Positions 44,262 through 55,720 are shown, numbered from the stretch's first letter. The stretch is DNA of 64,000 nt from Luidia sarsii (GCA_949987565.1 OX465118.1:4058538-4122537); one strand, 5' to 3'. Made by a program: numbers and translations. Notes: generated from the sequence alone by a model not told the origin.

Positions 44262-45950
44262 CCACTCCACTCATGGCATGATGACTCTCCAGTGCAGAGT
44301 GGCCATAGTTTGACATGGCCCTGCTGGGTGTATGTGCCACTCCACTCATGGCATGACTATCCAGTGCAGAGTGGCCATAGTTTGACATGGCCCTGCTGGG
44401 TGTATGTGCCACTCCACTCATTGCATGATGACTGTCCAGTGCAGAGTGGCCATAGTTTGACATTGCCCTGCTGGGTGTTTGTGCTACTCCACCCATTGCA
44501 AGATGACTGTCCAGTGCAGAGCGGCCATAGTTTGACATGGCCCTGCTGGATGTATGTGCCACTCCACTCATGGCATGACTGTCCAGTGCAGAGCGGCCAT
44601 AGTCTGACATGGTCCCGCTGGGTGTATGTGCCACTCCACTGATGGCATGATGACTATCCAGTGCAGAGTGGCCATAATTTGATATGGCCCCCCTGGGTGT
44701 ATGTGCCACTGCACTGGTGGCATGATGACTGTCCACTGCAGAGTGGCCATAGTTTGAAATGGCCCTGCTGGGTGTATGTGCCACTCCACTCATGGCATGA
44801 CTATCCAGTGCAGAGTGGCCATAGTTTGACATGGCCCTGCTGGGTGTATGTGCCACTCCACTCATTGCATGATGACTGTCCAGTGCAGAGTGGCCATAGT
44901 TTGACATTGCCCTGCTGGGTGTTTGTGCTACTCCACCCATTGCAAGATGACTGTCCAGTGCAGAGCGGCCATAGTTTGACATGGCCCTGCTGGATGTATG
45001 TGCCACTCCACTCATGGCATGACTGTCCAGTGCAGAGCGGCCATAGTCTGACATGGTCCCGCTGGGTGTATGTGCCACTCCACTGATGGCATGATGACTA
45101 TCCAGTGCAGAGTGGCCATAATTTGATATGGCCCCCCTGGGTGTATGTGCCACTGCACTGGTGGCATGATGACTGTCCACTGCAGAGTGGCCATAGTTTG
45201 AAATGGCCCTGCTGGGTGTATGTGCCACTCCACTCATGGCATGACTGTCCAGTGCAGAGTGGCCATAGTTTGACATTGCCCTACTGGGTGTACAGTATGT
45301 GCTACTCCACTTATGGCAAGATGACTGTCCAGTGCAGAGTGGCCATAGTTTGACATGGTCCTGCTGGGTGTATATGCCACTCCACTCATGGCATGATGAT
45401 TGTCCAGTGCAGAGTGACCATAGTTTGACATGGCCCTGCTGGGTGTATGTGCCACTCCACTCATGGCATGACTGTCCAGTGCAGAGTGGCCATAGTTTGA
45501 CATGGCCCTGCTGGGTGTATGTGCCACTCCACAAATGGCATGATGACTGTCCAGTGCAGAGTGGCTATAGTTTGACATGGTCCTGCTGGGCGTATGTGCC
45601 ACTCCACTCATGGCATGATGAATGTCCATTGCAGAGTGGCCATAGTGTGACATGGTCCTGCTGGGTGTATGTGCCACTGCACTCATGGCATGATTACTGT
45701 CCAGTGTAGAGCGGCCATAGTTTGACTTGGCCCTGCTGGGTGTATGTGCCACTCCACTCATGGCATGATTACTGTCCAGTGCAGAGCGGCCATAGTCTGA
45801 CATGGTCCCGCTGGGTGTATGTGCCACTCCACTCATGGGATGACTGTCCAGTGAAGATTGGCCATAATTTAATATGGCCCTGCTGGGTGTATATGCCACT
45901 GCACTGGTGGCATGATGACTGTCCTGTGCAGAGTGGCCATGCAAGAACTA
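44262..45950. repeat. 72/75-bp satellite, block 4, with a 444-bp higher-order repeat
   Basis: About 23 monomers. A six-monomer set starting near 44333 is repeated almost exactly 444 bp later (compare 44661 with 45105). The monomer length is a multiple of three and stop-free in frames of both strands, which creates a 504-codon minus-strand frame (to 45534) and shorter plus-strand frames. These translate to repeats such as PSRAMSNYGHSALDSHAMSG and are not taken as a gene. Confidence 0.9.
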
Positions 45951-45964
45951 TTATTCGTTAAAAT

Positions 45965-46530
45965 ATGTGTAGCCAATATTAGTTTAGTTAGTTTGGTTTC
46001 AATTTTGCACTATATCTAAATTGGGAAAAGGTGTATTCAAAAATTACCCTTATTTGATCGTGACCTCATCTCATGAATATTAATGAGGTCATGAACTTTT
46101 AAGATTGTAAAATTTAATTGAGCCTATTTGGCCAAAGGAGCAAGACTTTAATTTTTTTTTTTATATCTATTGGGGATGTAGTTTAGAAACACCCTCCGGG
46201 GCCAAAATGCCATGACGCAATCGTGACGTCATCAAAATGCGTGTTTTTAAAACACATATTTGCCAAAGGTCAATCTTCTCGAAATTTTAGGGATATTTAG
46301 CTATTGGGCTAGACATTCTAAATCCAATTGACCATTGTTCAGAATTATTATGATTTTTTGAAAAATATAATGAAGTCCCATACATTTTGTGCACAAAATA
46401 TGCACATGTGTTTTGGGGTAGGAGTGAAGGTTACGGGTTTGAGCCCCGTTGATGTCAATTTTTTTTTTTTAAGAGAACCAGATGCTTAAAAGCGTTATGT
46501 TCTGTTTGCCAACAGACATAAATCTTTAGT
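45965..46530. repeat. AGCTTTTCCG-family body copy 4
   Basis: Plus-orientation copy of the 9-11 kb family: CTCATCTCATGAATATTAAT, GTGACGTCATCAAAATGCGT and CAACAGACATAAATC, including a mutated box B-like word (GGTTACGGGTTTGAGCCC). It lies just upstream of HMG exon C. Confidence 0.78.
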
Positions 46531-46664
46531 TTGTTGTTATTTCAGTATTGTTCTTGTCATAACATGAATTCATGCACATATTTGTATGAAATATCGAATA
46601 TTATTTTCAATTTTAGATAATAATTGTGTAGCAAAAGAGTAAATTTGTATTTATTTTCTACCAG

Positions 46665-46814
46665 TCTTACAGATCTAAGGCCAGTCTGAACATGGAAAGG
46701 TATAATAAAGAAATGGCAGCATTCAAAGCCAGTTTGACACCAGATGATAAAATGTGGATGGAGCAGCACGAAAGGCAATCTAAAGCTAGCAAGGCTAAAA
46801 GAAAATGGAAACAG
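46665..46814 (+). CDS. TFAM: HMG-box exon C: end of box and basic linker (TFAM-like gene)
   Basis: The acceptor TTTTCTACCAG and donor GTAGGT bound a 150-bp exon in phase 0 at both sides. It encodes YRSKASLNMERYNKEMAAFK (helix 3 of the first box), then ASLTPDDKMWMEQHERQ and a lysine/arginine-rich linker KASKAKRKWKQ. The FKxxLTP step and the basic linker leading into a second box are a close match in layout to TFAM, where the linker contacts bent DNA. The surrounding 600 bp upstream is repeat DNA, so the exon is an island. Confidence 0.78.
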
Positions 46815-46989
46815 GTAGGTCTCATTGAAGGTTTATTTTAACAACTGTGTGTTGGGTGTGTTTTTTGGTTAACAAGAGATTCAAAACATCAAAAAGTTTC
46901 ATATCAGCACATGAGGCTTTCAGTATATCTGTACAAAAATACAGAACAATTAGAGCTTCTATGTCTGTTTGCAACAGGGCATACATGGC

Positions 46990-48450
46990 ATAGGGCTTTT
47001 CTGCCTAGAGACATAAATTAAGTGTCAATTCACATCATGTATTCCTGGCACAATAGCTAATTAAGAAGGTTTTGAGTGTTTTAAAATCTTGCTTTTTGAT
47101 GACATCAGAATTGCGTCATGTCATTTTGGCCACATAGGGTGATTGTAAACCATATTCCCTATAGATATATCAGAAAAAATGAAAACAATATCACTGTGTT
47201 CAGTGGCCAAATTTGCTCAAATTAAATGTGAAAATCTTAAAAGTTCATGACCTCATTGATATTCATAAGATGATGTCACAATCACAGGATGGCTATTTTA
47301 GGATTCACCTTTTCCCAGATTAGATACATGCCAAATGTAGAACCCATACCTTCCCATTCTACCCCGAAATGCACACAAAGTTGTAAAATATTGTGTTGTT
47401 GTAACCCGGAAAAATAAACCACTTAAAATAAACATGTCTCTTGGGGAACTCACTTCAAAGCAGTTGTTGTAGCAGAACGTGTAGCTTTTCCTTTTTTTTC
47501 CCCGAAGAAAGACCAACTTGAAAATCTGAAAACCAGTAGCACATGCATGATTACTACAGTACTTCCGGTCTGGACTGGAAGGAAGAAAGGGTCACATGAC
47601 ATGAGAAAGGTCATCAAACCTTGGTCCCTGAAACTCCTCTCACATGCTAGCAACAGCACATTAAGGGCATTAACCATTGATTTAATATCGGTTTTTTTAT
47701 ACCTAATTAATATTCATGAGATGGCATCATCATCATAATTATGGCAATTTTTGGATACATCATTTCCCAACTTAGATATATGCCAAATATTGATCCTGCG
47801 GGATCTAAGATCGTGTCATTATTGCACATGCCAGGTTGGCCCTTTAAAGGCCGGTAACGTGACAACTCGATCACAAACAAACGAAAAAACCCTAGTTTTA
47901 CTGTATATTGGTGTAGGCCCCTTTTAGCATCGTTTTGATTTAATTCATTCCTACCCCAAAAGGCACACCAACATATCGTGCACAAAGTCTAAGGGACTAA
48001 GAAATGACAAATCATAATAATTCAAAACAATAATTACCGGTAATCGTGCCAATCTTCAGATTTTGAATGTCTAGCACAGTAGCTAACGGCCCATCAAATT
48101 TCGAGAAGATTGACCAATGCCTTATGTGTGCTTTAAAATCACGCATTTTGATGACGTCATGATTGCGTAATGACATTTTGGCCCCAGAGGGTGTTTCTAA
48201 ACCATATCCCCAATAGATATCAAAGGAAAAAAAAAACTCTCTCCATTGGCCAAATATGCTAAATTGAATGTGAAAATCTGAAAATTTCATGACCTCATTA
48301 CTATTCATGAGATGACGTCACGATCAAATAGGGCAATTTTTGGATACACCTTTTCCCAACTAAGATGTACTGCAAAATTGAAACCAAACTAACTTGTACT
48401 TTTGCTTTTATTGGAGTTTGAAATTTGCCCCTTTAAAGCGCTGTCACGTG
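46990..48450. repeat. Inverted AGCTTTTCCG-family body copies 5 and 6
   Basis: Two minus-orientation, divergent copies: 46990-47340 and about 47680-48450. Shared words include GATGACGTCATGATTGCG, CATGACCTCATTACTATTCA and CCTTTTCCCAACTAAGAT. The second continues past the MITE at 48471-49579 to about 49730. Part of 47.35-47.68 kb shows nothing recognisable. Confidence 0.72.
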
Positions 48451-48470
48451 ACACGTGGTGAAGTCATGGA

Positions 48471-49579
48471 AGGCCTTTTCACACTATAACGTTCAACACG
48501 TGTTGAAACTTACACAGGTCCGACATGGGTCCGACCCGTGTTGAATTCAACACGGGTCACTCTCGCCGCGGTTTCACACTACGCAACGCCACACCGGCAT
48601 TTTCTCAACCCGTGTAATGTTTCGACCCGTGTAATGCGTGATCGTTTCACACTACACACGGCATCGAACTTTCAACACGGGTCCAATCTGAAAACCCCCA
48701 TAATGCATTGCGGTGCGTCACGGCACTGTATTGCTGACTTCTCGAATCCGGAAGCCGCCAGCGCCTCGTTTATTTTCTGCGTCGCAGTGGCTATCGTTTA
48801 TTTGTTGCAACTGTTTGATGAAAGAAAATTACAACGTTGATTTATAAGTACAATAGTTTTGTAATTTGTATAGTGGTCTTTAAACCTCCCTTACTCCTTA
48901 GTAAAATCGAATGACTTCTCGTATTTTCTGCCGCCACATGCACGCACGCGAAGTTTGACATTGTAGTACAGACTACAGTGCATCGCTGACGACTTTGTTA
49001 GTACCCGTTTTTTGCCGATCTCACCCTGCGAGAGCTTCTTATAATGATACATGATTGTAAAAAGACACATTTTTCCATTCCGATAATGACAGGGATATTG
49101 CTTCAAGACAAGCAAATTATGTGCCTACAGCCAGAGAAGTTGTCATGTTTCTTGTGCCTGTACATGTACTAGCTGAACTCGAGGCAGCGCAGCCTTTGCA
49201 TGTGGGGTTTAATACCCCATGCAACCACGGACGTATAAATATACGTCCGTGCATGCAACAACAAAATCTGGCATGTTTGTTCGTTGCACAGTACAATATC
49301 TAGTGTGGCGCTGCTATGCATGCGCACTCGGCCGTCTCCCAACACGGGTCGAACTCAACCCGGAGACGTTCACACTACGGCTTTCAACACGTGTTGAAAT
49401 TTTCAACACGGGTCGAGAACTCTCAACCCACCTCCCGAGCAGGGTTGGTTTCAACACGGGTCGAGCGCTCTACACGGGTCCGACCCGTGTTGAAATGTTG
49501 TAGTGTGAAAAGGTCAGTCATTTCAACACGGGTCTGACCCGTGTTCAACACGGAGATTTTTCATAGTGTGAAAAGGCCT
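48471..49579. mobile_element. 1.1 kb MITE with AGGCCTTTTCACACTAT TIRs
   Basis: The ends AGGCCTTTTCACACTAT and ATAGTGTGAAAAGGCCT are inverted. Subterminal parts are rich in CAACACGGGTC/GACCCGTGTTG palindromic words (48530-48680 and 49330-49560). It lies inside an inverted body copy: comparison with 9060-9115 shows the uninterrupted target GTCATGAAGTTTT, implying about a 3-bp duplication. There is no transposase; the middle (48.7-49.2 kb) is unremarkable. Confidence 0.78.
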
Positions 49580-49727
49580 GAAGTTTTCAAGACAACTGTA
49601 CACAACTTCAGCAAGGGTTCTATGCATCTGCTAAGTTTGTTCAATGGCAAAATTGCCTTTCACAAAACCCCTGTGCTTTGTCTATGGGATTTTGGCACAA
49701 GAAAGAAAAAAAAAATGTTGACAAAAA

Positions 49728-49820
49728 CAATAGCTTTTCCGCCGCGAAGCGGAAAAGCTAAAAAATCAGAACAACAACAATAGCTTTTGCGCTTCGCGGC
49801 GGAAAAGCTAATAAAACTAA
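49728..49820. repeat. Two AGCTTTTCCG hairpin units, inverted
   Basis: AATAGCTTTTCCGCCGCGAA pairs with GCGGAAAAGCT, followed by a second unit after AAAAAATCAGAACAACAACA. These end the inverted family copy, mirroring 8.5-8.9 kb. Confidence 0.82.
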
Positions 49821-49825
49821 ACTGT

Positions 49826-50751
49826 AGAAAACACACATACATATTCATTACTTAGTTACATATTCATTCTTCCGCAGGGGGTATACAACTTCTACCCATA
49901 CTGGTCTCTTGTCCAGTCATAAAACACATCTGGCTCAAAATAAAATCATGTCCCTTACCCCTGGTAACCATGGGTACTGACATCACACTACTGAGTATGT
50001 AAGTAAGACAAGAACTTTCTGAGATACATTGTACTAGACTGTGTTGGGCTTATACCAACCTACTGAAGTACAGTACACCTGTACATTAACCAAATCAACC
50101 TTGAGTAGTACCTATGGCCAGCCAAGGCCATAGTACCCCAAGGGACATGTACAACCAGTCTAGAAACATTTCAGTCTCACACTCAGCATTCTAACTACAG
50201 TGTATATCAACCCAGCAACATTGGGGAAACATTACACACCGTCTAGATTAGACACTGCAAACTAAACTCAGAATATAAGATAAGCTACAGATATACAAAT
50301 CATTAGTTACAAAAATACAAATTTCAAAATCACCAGAACAATGTACATGTAGCGTACCTATCGAAAGGCAGCTTGGAAATAACTCGGCTTGTGTGAACTG
50401 GAGAATATGCAATGGGGCTGCTGGTTCTCAAACTGACCCAACTCAGCCATGTGGGGCTTATTTAAGGCCAAAATCAAAGGGCAAGTGTTTATGGGGTGGG
50501 TGACATCATTTCTTTGAAACAGTGTGTTTTGGACTTAGTCAGGTTGCTATGGTGTTAGGGGTAGGGGTATGACCAGTCTGAAATTACATCAAGGACATTG
50601 GACAGTGGGAGACTTAAGGGGTAGTAAGGGAATCAGGTGAAGGGTTAACATGGATAAATAAGTATAATAAAACATAGAAATAATAACATTACAAATTATA
50701 ACAATAAAAAATACATTTCTAAATAACCCCTCTACATTGTCAAGAAATGGT
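49826..50751. other. No recognisable feature
   Basis: AT-rich unique-looking intron sequence. Short frames only; no repeat or RNA gene that I can support. Confidence 0.45.
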
Positions 50752-50919
50752 ATTATTCCAAGACCACACACAAAGCACACAGTGAGACAAGGAGTTGACT
50801 TTCCTGGCCTGGTTCTCGAGCCTGGTTTTTAATTCTCCAAGAAGAATGCAAAGGCAAAATTATGCCTAAATGAGACAGCTTGTCTTAATTAATTAAATGC
50901 CATGCTTGGCAACCATAAA

Positions 50920-51260
50920 AACTGAAACACTCAATTCCCAACCCACCTGGCCACCTCAGCCAGAACTCAAATGCCACGCCTGGCAACATCCACCGGCCAC
51001 GCTTGGCAACATTCACCGGCCACGCTTGGCAACATTCACCGGCCACGCTTGGCCCAACCTCAAAAGCCACGCCTGGCCAAACCTCACAATGCCACGCCTG
51101 GCCAAACCTCACAATGACACGCTTGGCAACCTACACACTGGGCCATGCTTGGCCACACCTCACTATGCCACACTTGGCAACCTTCACACCTGCCACGCTT
51201 GGCCAAACCCAAAACAAGCCACGCTTGGCAAGACCCTAACCATGTCACGCTTGGCAAAGC
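50920..51260. repeat. GCCACGCTTGGC tandem repeat in the left arm
   Basis: Some 14 degenerate units of 20-30 bp with core GCCACGC(C/T)TGGC, a half-palindromic word resembling an NFI-type TTGGC(N5)GCCAA arrangement. The mirrored array is at about 58495-58750. Confidence 0.8.
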
Positions 51261-51722
51261 TCTAGCCGTGAACCAAATTAGTTACGTCAACGTGAGCCTG
51301 TTTCATTGACACGAACAGATGCCCCAGTAAGAATGATGACCGCATATTGCCGGATCCCAAAATGATGGATAAATCTCGCCTAATTTCGTAGCAACGAAGA
51401 AATACTTTTGCAAAATTCAGTCCAAGACGACAGGGAGTCCTCTAAGCCAAAAAACAATACTGTCACAACAACTACTAGAACATTCTGGCAGGAAATTATG
51501 GAAATTAAAGGAGAAGATGATTTTTTTGCGTCTTGAGTGCTCGAGAACCACACCAAAGTGGTTTTTCGCGCTCTTTTCCAGCGGGCGAGCCGAAATGTTA
51601 AACAAAGTGTCAACTGCTGGAGCTTGTTTACAGATCCACAGACCAAAACAAAAAACAGCTGACCGCCTGCAAACTCGAATTTTATTTATAAAATTGATTG
51701 ACAGTGTACATATACAGTGTGG

Positions 51723-52697
51723 TTACCAATGCATGAGTGAGAAATTTCTCTTGGTACTGAAAGGGATATGTTGCTGTGGATGACGTGTCTTGCAGGTAAT
51801 TGACATGTGATCAAGTGATTTCACAATACCAACCCATACCAGACTATATCCCAGATGGTTTTTAGCATCTTGATGCTTACGTACATGTATTATGTCATAC
51901 TTCTGACCACGCTTGTAGGATTTGGATGCTGAACAGAATGAAAGGGGAATGAAGATGGATAGATCGTCACCTATTTTAATTCCAGACCTGCTCATAAACT
52001 TAGTCAAAGTGAGGTAAAGGGAATAGAAATCTTCTGAATTAGGAAGAAATGCTACTGGTACATTGCCTTCCCGGAAGATGTCTGTTTTTGATTTGGGGAT
52101 GAACATTTGAAGACCCTGTCTATCTAGTTAATGGGTGAGGTGGCTGGCTTTGATATTGGTGATCTCATTGTGTCTAAATAACACAAGGCATATTTGAAAC
52201 ACACGTAACAAGCTGTTCTGAGCTGAAAGAGGGAGCAGTCATCCCTGGCAAATTCATCTAATTTTCTTGAGTAGCTCTAGAGACAACAGAGTTTCCTGAA
52301 CTGGAGGACGGTGGGGAGATCTTCTGGAACTGGTCAGTATTTGTTGGACTATGGGGGAGTCTATGGGATCCTATTTTATATTCATTAGGGAGTGGAGCCA
52401 TTTGATGGCAGTGGCAGTTATTATAATCACACTATCAGACTGACGGAGAGGTGGAGCTAACATGAGATAGGTATGCTGCCAGAATTTCATCTGTAATTGG
52501 AAAGTAAGAGAAATATTGTGAAAACCAAACCAATTAATGGGATGACGGCATTGATATAAATAGGAATTGCAGGACTCAGGTGCTTTTGCTGCGATAGCTT
52601 CATGTATCAACTGCACTTTGGACTTTGATACTTCAGCTGGAAAATGTGCCCAAAATAGGTGTTTCAAAATAATCTGCACAAAACATAGAAGAGACAA
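51723..52697 (-). pseudogene. Decayed tyrosine recombinase (Ngaro/DIRS-like)
   Basis: Two minus-strand pieces: an N-terminal domain (52371-52697: IHEAIAAKAPESCNSYLYQC, WFGFHNISL) and part of the catalytic core (51723-52106: FIPKSKTDIFREGN, with LTKFMSRSG). KSKTD...R.GN matches the region between the first arginine and the histidine box. The H-x-x-R and tyrosine end is not seen. It continues the RNase H and RT pieces to its right. Confidence 0.65.
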
Positions 52698-52701
52698 TAG
52701 T

Positions 52702-53584
52702 TTATTGGATGTAGAGGAAAGGTATGAATAGGTTTAAGGGAAATGAAATTTTTACTTCCGCCACCATGCTTTTGAAATCTGACAAGCCAAGTAAGGACTT
52801 TGTGTTTCTCCCATGATCTAGAGCTAGCTTCCTGGGCATGGACACTAAACCCTGTACAGAGGGCCTGAAAACTGTACATAATAGGGGCCAAAATGGGCTG
52901 GAAGGCCACCATGGAAATACAAGGATACCGGTTCCATGGCAAGATTGCATATGAGATAGCACTGATGGGATCAAAGCAATAGGAGGAACGTGTAAAACAT
53001 TCTCTGTCGACCAATTTTGCGCAAAAGCATCGACCGCTTCTGCCCCCGAGTTCCAGAACCTGGAGTAGAACCGAGGGAGTTTGGCATTGTAATGGGAGGC
53101 AAAGCAATCGATTGTGAGGGGACCCCACTCATTGTTAATGAGGTTGAACATAATTATCTTTGGAAAGACCCCAGTGGTCTACATCTACCAGTTTGCTGTA
53201 GAAGTCGGCTTGATCATTGAGAGAACGAGGGATCCAATCTACCTCCAGCCAAATATTGTTCCTAATGCACAATTCAAAGATTTCGAAAGCTAGGGATTGA
53301 AGGTTAGGTTTCATACTTCCCACTTTGATTATTTTAGCCGCAGCCCGACGATCTGTAAATAGTTTTGTACGAGAATTGGAAATGAGAGGCAATCAAAAAC
53401 GTAGGGCGAGAAGGATGGTTCTAAGTTCCCTCCAAGTAAAGCTCTGTGGCTTATCGTCAGGAGACAAATTTTGGTGGGCGACATGATTGTTGTTACAAAG
53501 AATAGCGCCCAAGCCTACAGACCTAGCATCTGAACAAATAATCTTGTTAACCTTAGTAGAGAGGAACACAAAATGACTGTTCAA
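52702..53584 (-). pseudogene. RNase H and connector of the same element
   Basis: Pieces in three frames: CSDARSVGLGAILCNN and FTWRELRTILLAL (RNase H acidic sites), LFTDRRAAAKIIKVGSMKPN and VDWIPRSLNDQADFYSKLVD, then DCFASHYNAKLPRFYSRFWN and AFAQNWSTENV. The order is the same as in the element at 34-35.5 kb. Shifts occur near 53390 and 53140. Confidence 0.8.
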
Positions 53585-53604
53585 ACTGGAAACATTAAGT
53601 GGAA

Positions 53605-53990
53605 AGGGTGATCAAAGTCACGCGATGTGTCGTTGCTGGTGGCGATGTTTCGGTTGCTAACTGCTAACCTTCATCAGGCAACTGAAGAATGCGCGCTGCG
53701 GCGTCTGTTTATGTCTGCTTCGCCGGTTCCTGTGTACCGGTTTGTGGACTTCGTAGTAGTGATCGTGCGGTTTGGCGCGCGATTCTGGTGTCCACTAGCT
53801 GCCCCGTCCGTGGTGGGTCGGCGGTCGTGGCGTCTGATGGTTGGGAGTCAGAAATCAGGGATGTTAATGCCGCTGTTTCGGTTGATGTTGTTTTGGCAAA
53901 GTCGGATGTGGATGGCCTCCTTGACATGCCTGGTGTACCAATGCTGCTCACGGTTAATACACCGCACATCGTCTCAATTGGGGCGGTGAA
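53605..53990 (-). mobile_element. Penelope-like 3' fragment inserted in the RT/RNase H region
   Basis: In minus orientation, REQHWYTRHVKEAIHIR and NNINRNSGINIPDF, then a stop, match the C-terminal helix after the GIY-YIG domain of Penelope-like proteins. A pLTR-like tail with a hammerhead core follows. The base composition is visibly more GC-rich than the flanks. RT sequence resumes on the upstream side at about 53991 and RNase H on the downstream side at 53584, so this block interrupts the older element. Confidence 0.68.
53638..53683 (-). ncRNA. Hammerhead ribozyme-like core in the Penelope fragment
   Basis: On the minus strand CTGATGA (53671-53677), a stem AGGTTAGC...GCAACC, GAAAC (53647-53651) and ATC occur in hammerhead order. 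ATC is a permitted NUH cleavage triplet, but stem I pairing is weak. It lies 3' of the endonuclease end as in the copy at 5.4 kb. Confidence 0.58.
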
Positions 53991-54750
53991 ACATTATTAT
54001 GCCAAAATTTGATTTCTGCTAGACCTTGGTGATTCATAGTGATTATTTTGTCTTTGTCATTGGTCAGTGCGATGGACATTTTACAGTTTTGTGTCATCAA
54101 TCTGGTCAAATCGCCTAAAACAGGGGAGAGTTAAATTATCTGACCGACGAAAGAGTGCAAGTCTCGTACTATGCAAGTTGGAGATTTGCGTAGGGCAAAT
54201 ATGGAATCATGAAGTTTATTTATTCTTCGATCGATAATTTTCAGGGTTCCCGAACGTGAATCCCAAGTCATTCCTAATCAAGAAATAGAGGCAGAAGAAA
54301 GCCAGACACTTATGCTGATGTTACAGATGAATCCGGCGTTTAACAGATCTAATTTGACATGAGATGAGATTTCAGTGGCTAGATTGAAATGAGATTCGCG
54401 GGAGAGGGTGGACCGGTGTACTACGGTAGTACGAGGCCATCATCCAGGTATAGGGCAACCAGAATGCAACAACCACGCCAATATTAGTTAATATAAGTGG
54501 GGCTGAAGAAAGCCCGAAAGGTAAGACTGAACTGAAAATACCTAGGGACTTCATCGATTGACCATGATGGTAGCCAGATTTCAAGTCAAATGAGAACAAC
54601 AGAGCGTCGGGATCTATGTACTAGAGTGTAATTTTCCAGTCGTCCATTTTAAAATGGTCTTTCAAAACGTACTTACAGTATTTAAATTACTCAGATCCAG
54701 GATTAATCGTTTTTTGTTGTTGGCCTGGCAAACTACATGTACAGAGAGAG
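53991..54750 (-). pseudogene. Ngaro/DIRS-like reverse transcriptase, decayed
   Basis: Minus-strand pieces in several frames: FSFDLKSGYHHG (motif A), VLPFGLSSAPLI, a YLDDG catalytic motif near 54430-54445 in a shifted frame, and the thumb region (about 54040-54350) with RSDNLTLPCFRRFDQID-type remnants that align with the intact copy at 35 kb. Numerous shifts and stops. Confidence 0.75.
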
Positions 54751-55279
54751 GACTCGTAACATACCGGTATGATGCCGATCTCTTGAGTTCTGTTGGAGGT
54801 GAGTAGTTCCTGAATGGTATCGGACACAAAAAGCAAATCAAATGAGGGAGGGAGGGTGGGATGATGAGGGGGTTATAGAGAAGACTGTGAGAATAAATAT
54901 AGAGCTACGTTCAGCGTGTGTGCATGAGCCTGAAGTGAAGCGCGTTGGGTGGGGTGAGGTTTAAGTACTACAGTAACTAAGGTCTAATGCGCATGCAGAA
55001 TGCTTGCCAGAATGCATTGTATTACGTAACGAGGAACAGATTCTGCACGCTAAACAAAACTAAATTTTCATGCTTCTTCGCAATGCTCATACGCATGATA
55101 AGCAGTTTTGTTTTATAATACGAAGGAGCTAAATGAAACAAGGATACACATGATATTATATGCAGTTATTAATTTATTCAGACAGCATGGGAGGTAGACT
55201 GCATGCACAATGATGCATATTGAACAAACAAAGTAAATAGGCTTGGGATAGTCGACCTAGTGTACTATAAGTGTGCATA

Positions 55280-55720
55280 TAGCTAGTGTGTCTACCTCGA
55301 AAAGACGACGGTCAGAAGGATCCCGCGGAGAAGAGTCGAAGCCATCTCGTCTCTTGCGCTTTCTGCTTTCTATCTTCTTCAAAGCTTCTTCCTTGGTGAT
55401 CCGTACGCTCTTCAGTTGCTCTGAAGTTAGGTGTTCCGCATCTTTCTTGTCAAGCTGGGAGACGTTTGCCCAACCAGCCTTGCTTTGATTCTTGCTTTCT
55501 TTTCCTCTCTGCTATCAGAAGTTTGGCATCTCGAAGAACTTCAATTGCTGAGTCGATATCGGATTAAATCGGTTATGGCTTCTTTGTTTTTTGTCTAGGG
55601 CCAGTCCTATCTTTCCACAAAACTCAAATTGGGCGATATTGCCTGCTTTGGAGAGTTATCTAGCTTCAAGTTTGTTTTTCAGTTCTGTCAAGGAACTAGA
55701 TTAAATTTTTAGGATCGTTA
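55280..55720 (-). pseudogene. Gag-like core of the same element
   Basis: SKAGWANVSQLDKKDAEHLT, SEQLKSVRITKEEALKKIE and SRKRKRRDGFDSSPRDPSDR are open and charged. The preceding part (AKLLIAERKRK) appears in another frame. It corresponds to the helical Gag core at 36.3-36.7 kb. Together with the pieces down to 51.7 kb this makes one roughly 4 kb minus-strand Ngaro/DIRS-like copy. Confidence 0.62.

Noticed and set aside
44020..45534. 504-codon minus-strand open frame as a repeat-protein gene
   Set aside because: It follows the 72/75-bp satellite exactly, the opposite strand is open as well, and it runs through a transposon end. No start context, splice site or known domain.
50897..51265. 122-codon frame in the GCCACGCTTGGC array
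   Set aside because: It is a translation of a degenerate tandem repeat; the mirror array at 58.5 kb gives a matching frame on the other strand.
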